NCBI RefSeq assembly: GCF_963931595.1 | Contig: NZ_OZ007030.1 | Span: 2,782,481 to 2,846,480 of the forward strand | DNA length: 64,000 nucleotides | Reading direction: 5' to 3' | DNA from: an uncultured Subdoligranulum sp. | GTDB lineage: Bacteria > Bacillota > Clostridia > Oscillospirales > Ruminococcaceae | Shown here: piece after piece, positions 9,156-16,905 of the stretch | How the letters are laid out: the number at the start of each line of letters is the position of its first letter | How positions within the stretch are numbered: position 1 is the stretch's first letter | Notes under the pieces: generated by a model | The model's input: only the letters and a program-made list of their open reading frames with translations | What the model was told of the DNA's origin: nothing | Database searches by the model: none | Made by a program: the position numbers and the translations under genes

Positions 9156-9225
9156 ACCCTCTATCCATTATCGCATTTGTTCCAGCATAGCACGAAAAAG
9201 CCCCGGATGCAACACCGCCAATGCG

Positions 9226-9600
9226 TCATTCTGCCTGGGACGGTTGCGACAACAGCTGCTCGACCAGGAAATGATATTCCGGCAACTGGGCGTCATACGG
9301 CTGGATGCGGCGAAGGAACTCTTCCCGCTCTAAAGGCGACATCTCCCAAATTTGATACTCGCGGTCGTTTTCAAGAAGGACATCGTTGCCAATTTCGGTA
9401 TAGAACCTTTCGCTGATCTCTTCGGCGGACAAAATCGCATCGGCGCCCTCAAACGTATCCCGCGTGGTGTCAATGAAAAGCGCCACATAGCACTGTTTCT
9501 TGTTTGACCAGACGATCTCCACATAATCCGCCTGCTCGATATACGGCTTGAACGCGGTCAAGACCCGCTCGATCTCACGCTTCTCTTGATTCGTATACAT
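9226..9600 (-). CDS. Unknown acidic protein in the DNA-damage cassette
   Basis: This 124-residue acidic protein lies 12 bp downstream of the SRAP gene on the same strand and is probably co-transcribed with it. The start ATG 9600 has a GGAGG-type site (read on the minus strand, about 9607-9611). It is predicted soluble, with an alternating alpha/beta pattern and residues such as YVEIVWSNKKQCYVALFIDT. I do not recognise the family. Context suggests an accessory role in the SOS-like cassette, nothing more. Confidence 0.6.
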   Translation of the reverse strand: MYTNQEKREIERVLTAFKPYIEQADYVEIVWSNKKQCYVALFIDTTRDTFEGADAILSAEEISERFYTEIGNDVLLENDREYQIWEMSPLEREEFLRRIQPYDAQLPEYHFLVEQLLSQPSQAE

Positions 9601-9612
9601 GGTGATGCCTCC

Positions 9613-10221
9613 TTACGCCAAATCGGCAAAACTCAACTGCCCATCCTCGCAGGTCTTTTGCAGCGCCGGCGGCACGATGGTCAGCAGCGTCAGCGCTGCC
9701 TGCGGGTCGGTCAGCCATGGGCGTACCTGCTCGTGGGACAAAATCAGCGGCATCCGGTCGTGGATACCCTGCACCGAGGCATTGGGCTCGGTGGTCAGCA
9801 CCACATAGCAGTTGGTGCCGTCCACGTTGTCGTAGATGCCCGCCAGATAGATCGGCTGCCCCGGCACCTGGAAGAAGTATTTGTGTTTGCCTGCATCCCA
9901 CTCATAATAGCCGCTGGCTGGGATCACGCACCGCTGGGCGGCCATGCTGCGGCGGAACATCGGCTTGTCGCAGACTGTCTCGGCGCGGGCGTTGATCATC
10001 AGTCCGCCGCGCCAGCCCGGGATGCCCCAACGTTGGTATTCCGCCACGACCTTGTCGCCGCTGGCGATCAGCACCGGCGCGACCTGGGTAGGCGCGACGT
10101 CGCCCGCCATCGGGAAGTTCAGCTCGCCCGGGAACCGCCCGCGGCTGCGGCGCTCGGCGTCGCGGAGGATCTTTTGCATCTCGCGGCTTTCTTTGGAAGA
10201 AAACTGGTAACGGCCACACAC
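9613..10221 (-). CDS. SOS response-associated peptidase (SRAP, YedK/HMCES family)
   Basis: This 202-residue protein has all the key SRAP residues: the N-terminal catalytic Cys2 exposed after Met removal, Asn77 in MINARAET, Glu107 in ASGYYEWD and His154 in GIHDRMP. Family members form a thiazolidine DNA-protein crosslink with abasic sites in single-stranded DNA and so protect them. Here it would guard transferred or replicating single strands. It follows the S24 repressor on the same strand and faces away from the Y-family polymerase, which makes a compact DNA-damage module. Length is normal. Confidence 0.93.
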   Translation of the reverse strand: MCGRYQFSSKESREMQKILRDAERRSRGRFPGELNFPMAGDVAPTQVAPVLIASGDKVVAEYQRWGIPGWRGGLMINARAETVCDKPMFRRSMAAQRCVIPASGYYEWDAGKHKYFFQVPGQPIYLAGIYDNVDGTNCYVVLTTEPNASVQGIHDRMPLILSHEQVRPWLTDPQAALTLLTIVPPALQKTCEDGQLSFADLA

Positions 10222-10277
10222 AGGCTTCGACCCCTTTACCTGATAAGGAACAGCATCGGCAACTTATATACAATAGC

Positions 10278-10964
10278 TTACCCCACCACGACCCCGGCAA
10301 TGCGGAACTCGTCGTTTTCCTGCACCGGGATGGGGGAATAGGCTGGGTTCAGCGAGACCAAATACACGCCATCGGCATCATATTTTAGCTTCTTGCAATA
10401 GCCCTGGTCGTTCAGCACGCACAGCACGATCTCGCCGTTCTCGGCCTGCGCGGCCTTGCGCGCCCAGACGATCTGCCCATCCGCAAAGCGCGGCGACATA
10501 CTGCCGCCCGCCAGCCGCACGCCAAACTCGGCCTTGGCCGGGACGGCGTCGTCCACCTCCATCTCCTCAGCCAGATCGTCGTCCAGCCACTGGCCGGTGC
10601 CGGCGGAAGCGGGCTGCAAAAACACCGGCAGCGTGCGCAGGCGGCGCACGGCGGGATGCGCCCGGAATTCGTCCGATTGCAGCAGCAGGCGGCGATATTC
10701 CTCCAGCCGGTCCATTCCCAGCCGGTTGAGCTGCGGGCCATCCGCCTGGCTGAACAGCTCGGAGACCTCATGGTATCCCAGCGCCCGCGCCAGCGCAATG
10801 GCCTGGGTCACCTTGGGTTCGCTGTCGCCCTGCTCCCAGGCGACGAGGGTGCGGGCGGCGGCCGTTTTGCCTGCAGGCAGATAGTCCCGCATTTTGCGCA
10901 CAGTCTGCTCACGGGTCAGTTTTTGCGCCTCACGCGCGGCCTTGATGCGTTCGTTCCAGCTCAT
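10278..10964 (-). CDS. LexA-like XRE/S24 repressor
   Basis: This 228-residue regulator has an N-terminal XRE helix-turn-helix (about residues 5-65) and a C-terminal S24 autoprotease domain. The probable cleavage bond is Ala121-Gly122 (PASAGTG). The catalytic pair is Ser155 (LAGGSMSPRF) and Lys192 (CKKLKY), with the 37-residue spacing seen in LexA. DNA damage should trigger self-cleavage and derepress the divergent polymerase gene. The promoter region 10995-11086 carries face-to-face promoters and a palindrome between the polymerase -35 and -10. Confidence 0.9.
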   Translation of the reverse strand: MSWNERIKAAREAQKLTREQTVRKMRDYLPAGKTAAARTLVAWEQGDSEPKVTQAIALARALGYHEVSELFSQADGPQLNRLGMDRLEEYRRLLLQSDEFRAHPAVRRLRTLPVFLQPASAGTGQWLDDDLAEEMEVDDAVPAKAEFGVRLAGGSMSPRFADGQIVWARKAAQAENGEIVLCVLNDQGYCKKLKYDADGVYLVSLNPAYSPIPVQENDEFRIAGVVVG

Positions 10965-10994
10965 AGGACGCCCTCCCTATACTTCTATGCCCTT

Positions 10995-11023
10995 ATCATA
11001 GCATGGCCGAGAGCACAAGTCAA
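10995..11023 (-). promoter_or_regulatory. Promoter of the S24 repressor gene
   Basis: On the minus strand TTGACT (11023-11018) and TATGAT (11000-10995) are separated by exactly 17 bp. The -10 lies about 30 bp upstream of the repressor start. Confidence 0.7.
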
Positions 11024-11057
11024 GCATACAATTACATGGATTTACAAAAACAATCAC

Positions 11058-11086
11058 TTGAAATTGCCAAACAATGCAATTATAAT
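11058..11086 (+). promoter_or_regulatory. Promoter and operator of the Y-family polymerase gene
   Basis: TTGAAA (11058-11063) and TATAAT (11081-11086) are 17 bp apart. Between them lies an inverted repeat, AATTGC (11062-11067) and GCAATT (11076-11081) with 8 bp between. This is a likely S24 repressor operator that would block RNA polymerase directly. Confidence 0.7.
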
Positions 11087-11108
11087 AAAGCCAAAGGGGG
11101 TGCTGTGT

Positions 11109-12362
11109 ATGCCGGGCCGAGCCATACTCCATATCGACGCCAACGCATTTTATGCCTCGGTCGAAATGCAGGAAAACCCCGCCTTGCGCGGCAAACGCAT
11201 CGCCGTCTGCGGCAGCAAGGAGGACCGTCACGGCATCGTGCTGACCGCCAGCTACCCCGCCAAGCGGATGGGCGTGAAAACGGGCATGGCAATTTGGGAG
11301 GCGCAGCGTTGTTGCCGCGACCTCATCATCGTGCCGCCGCACTACCGCGAGTATATGCGATACAGCGGCTATATGCGGGAGATCTTGCAGGATTACACCG
11401 ACCAGATCGAGGCGTTCGGCCTGGATGAGAGCTGGGCGGACGTGACCGGCAGCGTGGGGCTGCTCGGCAGCGCGATGACCATGGCGCAGGAGATCAGCGA
11501 GAGGGTCAAGCGGGAACTGGGCATCACGGTGAGTATCGGCGTTTCTGACAATAAAGTCACCGCAAAATTGGGCAGTGACTACAAAAAGCCAGACGCCATC
11601 ACCCGCATCGAAGCAGATAACTACAAGGAGATCGTCTATCCGTTGCCGGTGCAGGACCTGCTCTATGTGGGGCGTGCAACGCAACGTAAACTGAACAGCT
11701 ATGGCATCCGCACGATCGGCCAGCTGGCGCAGACCGACCCCGGGACGCTGCACGGCTGGTTTGGCAAGGTGGGGTATTCGCTGTCCGCGTTCGCCCGCGG
11801 GCTGGATGCCTCGCCGGTGGCGAAGCAGGACCATGTGGCGGCGGTCAAGAGCGTGGGCAATAGCGGCACCACGCCGCGGGATCTCGTCAACGATGAGGAT
11901 GTCTGGCTGATGCTGCTGGTCATGGCCGAGAGCGTCGCCATGCGGATGCGGGAACTGAACATGAAATGTACGGTGGTGGAGGTCAGCGTCCGGGACTGTG
12001 ACCTGAACGGGTTTGTCCGGCAGCGTAAGATCGAAACGCCCACGAGCAGCAGTCTGGAAATCGCGCAGGTGGCGTTCGACCTATTCAAAAGCAACTACCG
12101 CTGGAGTAAGCCGCTGCGGGGCGTCGGGGTGCGTGGGGCCTCGCTGGTGCCGGCGGACACGCCGGTGCAGTTGGGCTTTTTCAGCAACGCCGAGAAGCGC
12201 GAAAAGCTCGAACGGCTGGACAAGGCGGTGGATGGCGTGCGCGAACGGTACGGGTACACCAGCGTCCAGCGGGCGCGAATTTACACCGACCGCGGGCTGG
12301 GGGCGATCAACCCCAAGGACGACCACACGGTGCATCCGGTGGGGTTCTTTAACGCAGGATAA
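11109..12362 (+). CDS. Y-family DNA polymerase (DinB/UmuC type)
   Basis: This 417-residue translesion polymerase starts at ATG 11109, 8 bp after AAAGGGGG. Catalytic acidic residues are in place: Asp10 (LHIDANAFYASVE) and Asp106-Glu107 (GLDESWADV). The region KVTAKLGSDYKKP and a helix-hairpin-helix segment follow, and the little-finger domain occupies the C-terminal third. Element-borne UmuC-like polymerases of this type replicate past lesions during or after transfer. It is divergent from the S24 repressor and shares its control region. An unknown 89-residue gene follows at once. Confidence 0.93.
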   Translation: MPGRAILHIDANAFYASVEMQENPALRGKRIAVCGSKEDRHGIVLTASYPAKRMGVKTGMAIWEAQRCCRDLIIVPPHYREYMRYSGYMREILQDYTDQIEAFGLDESWADVTGSVGLLGSAMTMAQEISERVKRELGITVSIGVSDNKVTAKLGSDYKKPDAITRIEADNYKEIVYPLPVQDLLYVGRATQRKLNSYGIRTIGQLAQTDPGTLHGWFGKVGYSLSAFARGLDASPVAKQDHVAAVKSVGNSGTTPRDLVNDEDVWLMLLVMAESVAMRMRELNMKCTVVEVSVRDCDLNGFVRQRKIETPTSSSLEIAQVAFDLFKSNYRWSKPLRGVGVRGASLVPADTPVQLGFFSNAEKREKLERLDKAVDGVRERYGYTSVQRARIYTDRGLGAINPKDDHTVHPVGFFNAG

Positions 12363-12398
12363 TTGAATTTTTGACAGATGACAGGGAGGTGCAGCGCA

Positions 12399-12668
12399 AT
12401 GTCACGCAAGATCATTGGACGCGAAAAGCGGTATGTGGAAGTGGATGTCCGCTTTGAGCCGGACGGCCACCTGCGGCCGCTGGCGATCCGCTTCAGTCCG
12501 GAGCAGGTGTACAAGATCGAAAAGATCAAGGATGTCAGCCGCCGCGCCGCCGAGGTGGGCGGCGTGGGAGATCGGTATGTCTGTGTGATCCACGGGCGGG
12601 AGACCAATCTGTGGATGGAGAAGGGACGTTGGTTTGTGGAGGCCAAGCTCGTGGCCGTTGATAGATAG
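12399..12668 (+). CDS. Unknown small protein following the polymerase
   Basis: This 89-residue basic protein starts at ATG 12399, about 8 bp after GGGAGGTG. It lies 36 bp after the polymerase stop and is probably co-transcribed with it. It has no membrane segments, and the pattern FEPDGHLRPLAIRFSPEQVYKI suggests a compact beta-rich fold. I recall similar small genes beside UmuC-like genes in clostridial elements, but no function is known. Regulation by the S24 repressor through the same promoter is inferred. Confidence 0.6.
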   Translation: MSRKIIGREKRYVEVDVRFEPDGHLRPLAIRFSPEQVYKIEKIKDVSRRAAEVGGVGDRYVCVIHGRETNLWMEKGRWFVEAKLVAVDR

Positions 12669-12790
12669 TCCGCCTTGGTGGAAAACAGACCGTGGACATG
12701 GTAGAATAAGGGCACCTAAAGTTTTTAAGGGCGTGGTGATGTAAAATCAGCAGCAAAAACCATAAGCGAATCGGAGGCCGGCTGCTTCAG

Positions 12791-13078
12791 ATGGATAAAC
12801 AGTTCCGAAACTTGAAGCAAAGGCAGAAAGAGAAAATCAATACATGGTTGTTCGAAGAATACCGCCGTGTATGGCTGGAGATCGGCCATGAACCGCAGCC
12901 CCGTTATAACCAGCAGATATTGTCTGCCGTCATGGAGAAAATCGAAGCGGCCGGGATCTGGATTCCAGATGGGGAAGTGGAGCGGTATTTTTATCGGCGA
13001 AAGGCCCACTATAGAAACCGCTTTAACAAACAGATGCAAGCCGACGCATCGAATGCCGAAAATTCAAAGCCCGAATAA
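12791..13078 (+). CDS. Unknown basic helical protein
   Basis: This 95-residue protein starts at ATG 12791, with GGAGG about 14 bp upstream. The composition is strongly charged and aromatic (QRQKEKINTWLFEEYRRVW; YFYRRKAHYRNRFNKQM), which suggests a helical nucleic acid-associated protein. I do not recognise the family. A hairpin terminator lies between it and the convergent DUF6465 gene. Confidence 0.55.
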   Translation: MDKQFRNLKQRQKEKINTWLFEEYRRVWLEIGHEPQPRYNQQILSAVMEKIEAAGIWIPDGEVERYFYRRKAHYRNRFNKQMQADASNAENSKPE

Positions 13079-13081
13079 ACG

Positions 13082-13111
13082 GCGAGAGCAACAGGGAACT
13101 GCTGCTCTCGC
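13082..13111 (+). terminator. Bidirectional terminator
   Basis: A perfect 9-bp stem, GCGAGAGCA (13082-13090) / TGCTCTCGC (13103-13111), is followed by a T-rich stretch. It lies between convergent genes. Confidence 0.65.
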
Positions 13112-13120
13112 TGTTTGGTT

Positions 13121-13426
13121 TTACTGCGTTTCAATGGGGGCAATATCTACCTTGCCCTCCACCTTGTTGATGACATAATAGGCTGTCTGTTCATCCGGCT
13201 TGATGTACACGCGGCAGGAGTGGATGCCGGTCTTGTGCGTAGCCCGATAATCGGTGCGAGCCGCCTCCACAATGGCGGCGCAGTCATAGTCCTGACCGCC
13301 GACCTGAAGGTGGACGGCCACAGGCGGCGTGTGGGCCTTTTTCACGGCCTTTTTGCGGGGCGCTCTTGTCTTTTTGGGGCTTTCGACGGCGGTTGGATCA
13401 GTGGCTTGGTTGACAGGTTTACGCAT
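13121..13426 (-). CDS. DUF6465 family protein
   Basis: This 101-residue protein has a lysine/proline-rich N-terminal tail (about 40 residues). A small C-terminal domain with VAVHLQVGGQDYD, CRVYIKPDEQTAYYVIN and a final beta strand follows. This is the DUF6465 pattern seen in many Firmicutes, and its function is unknown. A GGAGG-type site precedes the ATG at 13426. The basic tail would allow contact with nucleic acid or the cell surface. It points toward the terminator at 13082-13111. Confidence 0.7.
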   Translation of the reverse strand: MRKPVNQATDPTAVESPKKTRAPRKKAVKKAHTPPVAVHLQVGGQDYDCAAIVEAARTDYRATHKTGIHSCRVYIKPDEQTAYYVINKVEGKVDIAPIETQ

Positions 13427-13541
13427 ACAAATCCTCCTATACGACTCGCGCAGAGTACGATTTTGTTAAGATGCTTTCAGTATAGCATATTCGGGAGAAA
13501 CTGAATACAGTGCAGGAACAAAATATCTTCGTAAATCAATG

Positions 13542-13583
13542 AAAAGATGCGGCTGATCCGTTTATGGACCGGCCGCATCTTTT
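13542..13583. terminator. Strong hairpin in the 13.43-13.79 kb gene-free stretch
   Basis: A perfect 12-bp inverted repeat, AAAAGATGCGGC / GCCGCATCTTTT, has A and T runs on the two sides and would end transcription both ways. The rest of the 360-bp gap (13427-13787) holds AT-rich sequence and the leader of the M23 gene; I see nothing else in it. Confidence 0.75.
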
Positions 13584-13787
13584 GATCTATGTCATGGCAC
13601 GAAGCCTAATTTTTTGTCCGCCGCGGGCTGAGCCTAGGTTGCCTTTGGGCGGTAGAGCGGTGCCGGGATTTCGGCTCCGTTTTGTCTATGTTTATAAGAT
13701 ACAGGATAAATTTGACAATCGTTTGATAAGCGTTTGAAAAAACTTCAAATAGGATTTAACAAATCTGTGAACAGGGGGGAATGTGAC

Positions 13788-15560
13788 ATGATCGAACCCA
13801 AACAGAAACCGGCGGGCAAGCCCGTCCATACAGCGGAAAAAGCCCGTCTCCCGCGAACCGCGATGCGCGCCGTATGGCTGCGCACCCGCGAGGGCACCCG
13901 GCGGTTTGCGGCAGAGGAAAAGCAGGAGGGCCAGTACCGGGAAGCTGCTTCGCTGGAAGAACACGCTGTGGACACCGCTGTATCTGCGGCTGAATCCGCG
14001 GCGGAGGCAACTTTGCGCGGCGGCAAGAAATTCGCGCAGTACATCGCCCAAAACCAGAGAAAAGCCCACAGTGACGCAATAGTAGTACACGAACAAGCCT
14101 CATCGGCTGCCGCAGGAGAACCGCGCAGCCCACAGACCGGGCATACACCTTATTATAAAGGGCGCAATGGATACGCCGAACGAACTCGGCAGCCACCAGG
14201 CCGGAATGCTGTACACACCAAGACTGATATACAAGATGTTCATCAGAGCCGCCTGCGGCACGATTCTGTCTATCGTTTTAAGGTTACTACACGCAGGAAA
14301 CCTCAGCCGCGCCAGGCACCCAACCCGAAAACAGCCACGGTCACAGCTCGCAAAAATGCCGACGCCAACAAGGTTCGCCAGACAGCTGCAAAAGCAGCCC
14401 GACGGGCGAAACAGGCTGCACAGGCAGCCCAGGAGGCAACCAAAAAAGTTGCCGACATCGTTATGGCTGGGCTCAAAGCTCTGTGGGCCGCCACACAGAC
14501 GCTGGTGGCAGCGATTGCAGCGGGCGGTACGGCCGCGGTCGTGATTATCATAATCATCTGCATGATCGCGCTTGTCGTCGGTTCGTCGTTCGGCATTTTC
14601 TTCGCAGGGGAATCCACAGGTACCGGCATCACCATCCAAGAGGCGGTTGCCCAACTGAACAACGAATACCAGGAACGCCTTGAAGAAATCGAAGCCGACA
14701 TCCCTCATGACCGTCAGGAGATCGTGTCCAACGATGGCAGCTACGCCATCGCGTGGCAGGATGTCCTGGCGGTTTTTGCCGCCCGTACCAGCGGCGCGGT
14801 GGACGGTGCGCCGGTTGCCTTTATTGACGAAGATAACCTAAACCGGCTCCGGGACATCCTGTGGGATATGAACGCGGTGGATTACCGCACAGACACAAAT
14901 ACCAGCGAAGTGGAAATGCCCGATGAAGATGGCAATACCACCACGACAACCGTGACAGAAACCATCCTCACCATCGAGCTCACCCACAAAACCGCCGAAG
15001 AAATGCGCGCTGAGTACGCCTTCAATGCCCGGCAAAATGAATACCTGACCCTTTTGTCAGGAGAAGACACCGCCGAATTGTGGAACCAGCTGCTGGGTGG
15101 TTTCGTTAGCGGCAGCGGGGAGGTTCTGTCGTCGGCGGGGGACTGGCAGCCGACCGGTGCCCTGCAATGGCCGCTGACGATCACCGGCACGATTACTTCA
15201 CAATTTGGCTACCGCACCGACCCGATCACCGACGAGACCAGTTACCACAGCGGCACCGACATCGCCGTGCCCGAAGGCACCCCGATCCTGGCCGCCGCCG
15301 ACGGCACGGTGAGCGTTGCCAACGCCCTAGACAGCTGGGGCGGCAGCTACGGCTACTACGTCAAACTCGACCACGGTAATGGCCTGGAAACCCTGTACGC
15401 TCACTGTTCCTCCATCTGCGTTACCGCCGGTCAGCAGGTCAAAGCCGGGCAGGTGATCGGCTTTGTGGGGCACACCGGGCGTGCCACCGGCGACCACTTA
15501 CATTTTGAAGTGTACCAGAACGGTCAACGAACAGACGCCCTGACCTATTTTACATCCTGA
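13788..15560 (+). CDS. M23 (LytM) peptidase of the conjugation machine
   Basis: This 590-residue protein starts at ATG 13788 behind a GGGGGG site. A long basic, Ala/Gln-rich cytoplasmic region (1-245) precedes one membrane helix (about 248-272, with a run of isoleucines). A helical extracellular linker follows. The C-terminal M23 metallopeptidase domain has HSGTDIAVPEG (about 486-496) and HLHFEVYQNG (about 569), which supply the zinc ligands. It would cut peptidoglycan bridges to let the channel pass. It differs from the CHAP or NlpC/P60 hydrolases found in many related elements. It has its own terminator. Confidence 0.88.
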   Translation: MIEPKQKPAGKPVHTAEKARLPRTAMRAVWLRTREGTRRFAAEEKQEGQYREAASLEEHAVDTAVSAAESAAEATLRGGKKFAQYIAQNQRKAHSDAIVVHEQASSAAAGEPRSPQTGHTPYYKGRNGYAERTRQPPGRNAVHTKTDIQDVHQSRLRHDSVYRFKVTTRRKPQPRQAPNPKTATVTARKNADANKVRQTAAKAARRAKQAAQAAQEATKKVADIVMAGLKALWAATQTLVAAIAAGGTAAVVIIIIICMIALVVGSSFGIFFAGESTGTGITIQEAVAQLNNEYQERLEEIEADIPHDRQEIVSNDGSYAIAWQDVLAVFAARTSGAVDGAPVAFIDEDNLNRLRDILWDMNAVDYRTDTNTSEVEMPDEDGNTTTTTVTETILTIELTHKTAEEMRAEYAFNARQNEYLTLLSGEDTAELWNQLLGGFVSGSGEVLSSAGDWQPTGALQWPLTITGTITSQFGYRTDPITDETSYHSGTDIAVPEGTPILAAADGTVSVANALDSWGGSYGYYVKLDHGNGLETLYAHCSSICVTAGQQVKAGQVIGFVGHTGRATGDHLHFEVYQNGQRTDALTYFTS

Positions 15561-15604
15561 TTCTGTACGCCTGCCATGTCACGCCATAATGAATAAACGA
15601 ATCA

Positions 15605-15644
15605 GCCTCAGACTGTGCATATTGACACGGTGTGAGGCTTTTTT
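15605..15644 (+). terminator. Terminator after the M23 gene
   Basis: The stem GCCTCA (15605-15610) / TGAGGC (15633-15638) is followed by TTTTTT. Confidence 0.75.
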
Positions 15645-15706
15645 GATGATACATATAAGAAACCGCAGTTGCGGCATACTAACACACAAACCGAAAGGAG
15701 CATCAC

Positions 15707-16543
15707 ATGGAATATCAAAAAATTATACAAAGCTATGAGCACTGGCTGGCCCACCGCGAGTACAGCCCGGCCACCATCCAGAAGTACACCCGGGCCCTGA
15801 CCCGCTTTTTCGCCGATACCGGGGCAGGGAAGAAGCCCACCCGCGAGACCGTCGCCGCCTGGCGCGACAGCCTGACGGCCAAGGGCTACACCCCCTCCAC
15901 CGTCAATGCACTGCTGGCTGCGGTCAACGACTATCAGGAATCCATCGACAACCCGGCGGGCAAAGCCAAGCCCCTCAAGCGCCAGCGCAGGATCTTTGCC
16001 GACCCCGGCCGGGAACTCTCCCGCGCCGAGTATTTCCGTCTGCTGAGCGCAGCCCGCGCCATCGGCAACAAGCGCAGCCAACTGCTGCTGGAGACCATCT
16101 GCTCCACCGGCATTCGCGTCTCGGAACTGCAATTCATCACGGCGGAGGCTGTCCGCCGCCGCAAGGCGTCCATCCGCTGCAAGGGCAAATGCCGCGAGAT
16201 CCTGTTGCCTGCCGAGCTCTGCCACCGCCTGACCCGCTGGTGCCAGAAGCATCGCATCCACACCGGGCCGGTGTTTCTCTCACGCGTGGGCAAGCCGCTG
16301 TGCCGCGTCACAGTTTGGAAGCTGCTCAAAGCCCTGTGCGAGCGAGCCAACGTGGCGTGGAAGAAAGTATTCCCCCACAATCTGCGGCACCTGTTTGCCC
16401 GGACGTTCTACGATCTCGAAAAAAATATCTCGAAGCTGGCAGACCTGCTTGGCCATTCCAGTATCGAGACGACGCGGATCTATATCATGGAATCGGGCGC
16501 AGAACACGAGCGTTTACTGAATAAAATGCATCTGCTTTTGTGA
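15707..16543 (+). CDS. Tyrosine recombinase beside an invertible promoter (candidate invertase)
   Basis: This 278-residue integrase-fold protein has every catalytic residue: Arg137 (TGIRVSEL), Lys161 (CKGKCRE), His224 and Arg227 (FPHNLRHLF), His250 (LLGHSSIETT) and Tyr259 (RIY). An N-terminal SAM-like arm-binding domain occupies residues 1-90. The stop codon is 9 bp before the left copy of a 15-bp inverted repeat whose partner lies 275 bp further on. This arrangement is typical of recombinases that flip a promoter. Two catalytically dead relatives follow on the other side of the segment. I infer that it inverts 16553-16857 and thereby controls the pilus operon. Confidence 0.88.
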   Translation: MEYQKIIQSYEHWLAHREYSPATIQKYTRALTRFFADTGAGKKPTRETVAAWRDSLTAKGYTPSTVNALLAAVNDYQESIDNPAGKAKPLKRQRRIFADPGRELSRAEYFRLLSAARAIGNKRSQLLLETICSTGIRVSELQFITAEAVRRRKASIRCKGKCREILLPAELCHRLTRWCQKHRIHTGPVFLSRVGKPLCRVTVWKLLKALCERANVAWKKVFPHNLRHLFARTFYDLEKNISKLADLLGHSSIETTRIYIMESGAEHERLLNKMHLLL

Positions 16544-16552
16544 ATTTGACGA

Positions 16553-16567
16553 AAACGTGGTTCTGTT
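16553..16567 (+). repeat. Left inverted repeat of the invertible pilus promoter
   Basis: AAACGTGGTTCTGTT, 15 bp, is an exact reverse complement of 16843-16857. A flanking GAC triplet is also shared outside both copies. Confidence 0.85.
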
Positions 16568-16652
16568 GCCGCTGTTAACGTGAATCGTTCGCAGGAATGC
16601 GTGTATTCGCGTTTTTTGGCCTTGAACACATAAAAATTGGCATGAAAAAGGT

Positions 16653-16692
16653 GTCAGGCAAAGAAAAACATTACTTGCCCGACGGTTTTTTT
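16653..16692 (+). terminator. Terminator inside the invertible segment
   Basis: TCAGGCAA / TTGCCCGA (one mismatch) forms a stem followed by CGG and seven Ts. It would stop transcripts arriving from the recombinase gene, so the pilus genes depend on the internal promoter. Confidence 0.65.
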
Positions 16693-16734
16693 ATGCCCAT
16701 TTTTAGCAAATTGAACAAGATTTGACGTTAATAC

Positions 16735-16763
16735 TTGTTTTTCCGTTTGGTTTGTGATAATAT
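16735..16763 (+). promoter_or_regulatory. Promoter inside the invertible segment, facing the pilus operon
   Basis: An extended -10 (TGTGATAAT, about 16753-16761) is preceded by TTGTTT at 16735-16740; another -35-like hexamer, TTGACG, lies at 16722. Two short hairpins (GGGG/CCCC near 16781-16796 and CGCAGA/TCTGCG near 16800-16820) follow in the leader. Confidence 0.6.
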
Positions 16764-16842
16764 CTATTCGTATCTAAAGGTGGGGTCAGTATCCCCAAAC
16801 GCAGAATTTAGCCATCTGCGCTCTTTGGCGTTTTATGTATTT

Positions 16843-16857
16843 AACAGAACCACGTTT
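16843..16857 (-). repeat. Right inverted repeat of the invertible pilus promoter
   Basis: AACAGAACCACGTTT, exact reverse complement of 16553-16567. Confidence 0.85.
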
Positions 16858-16905
16858 CTGTCCCTCGCCCCATCCGAAAGGCAGGAAAGGAGGCCGGTTG
16901 CACGT

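Larger units (their letters stand above)
16553..16857. other. Candidate invertible DNA segment (phase-variable promoter)
   Basis: This 305-bp AT-rich segment is bounded by the inverted repeats. It holds a terminator-like hairpin near its left end and, near its right end, a promoter that points toward the two degenerate recombinases and the pilus genes. In this assembly the promoter therefore faces the pilus operon (ON). Flipped, it would read back into the 3' end of the recombinase gene. There is no ORF of note inside. The rest of the 16544-16905 gap contains only the leader and ribosome site of the next gene. Confidence 0.75.

Noticed and set aside
10656..11108. N-terminal extension of the Y-family polymerase to 10656
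   Set aside because: It overlaps the S24 repressor on the other strand and the promoter region; ATG 11109 has a good ribosome site and gives the normal N-terminus.
16722..16727. TTGACG as the -35 of the invertible promoter
   Set aside because: It is 28 bp from the -10, too far; TTGTTT at 16735 with the extended -10 fits better.
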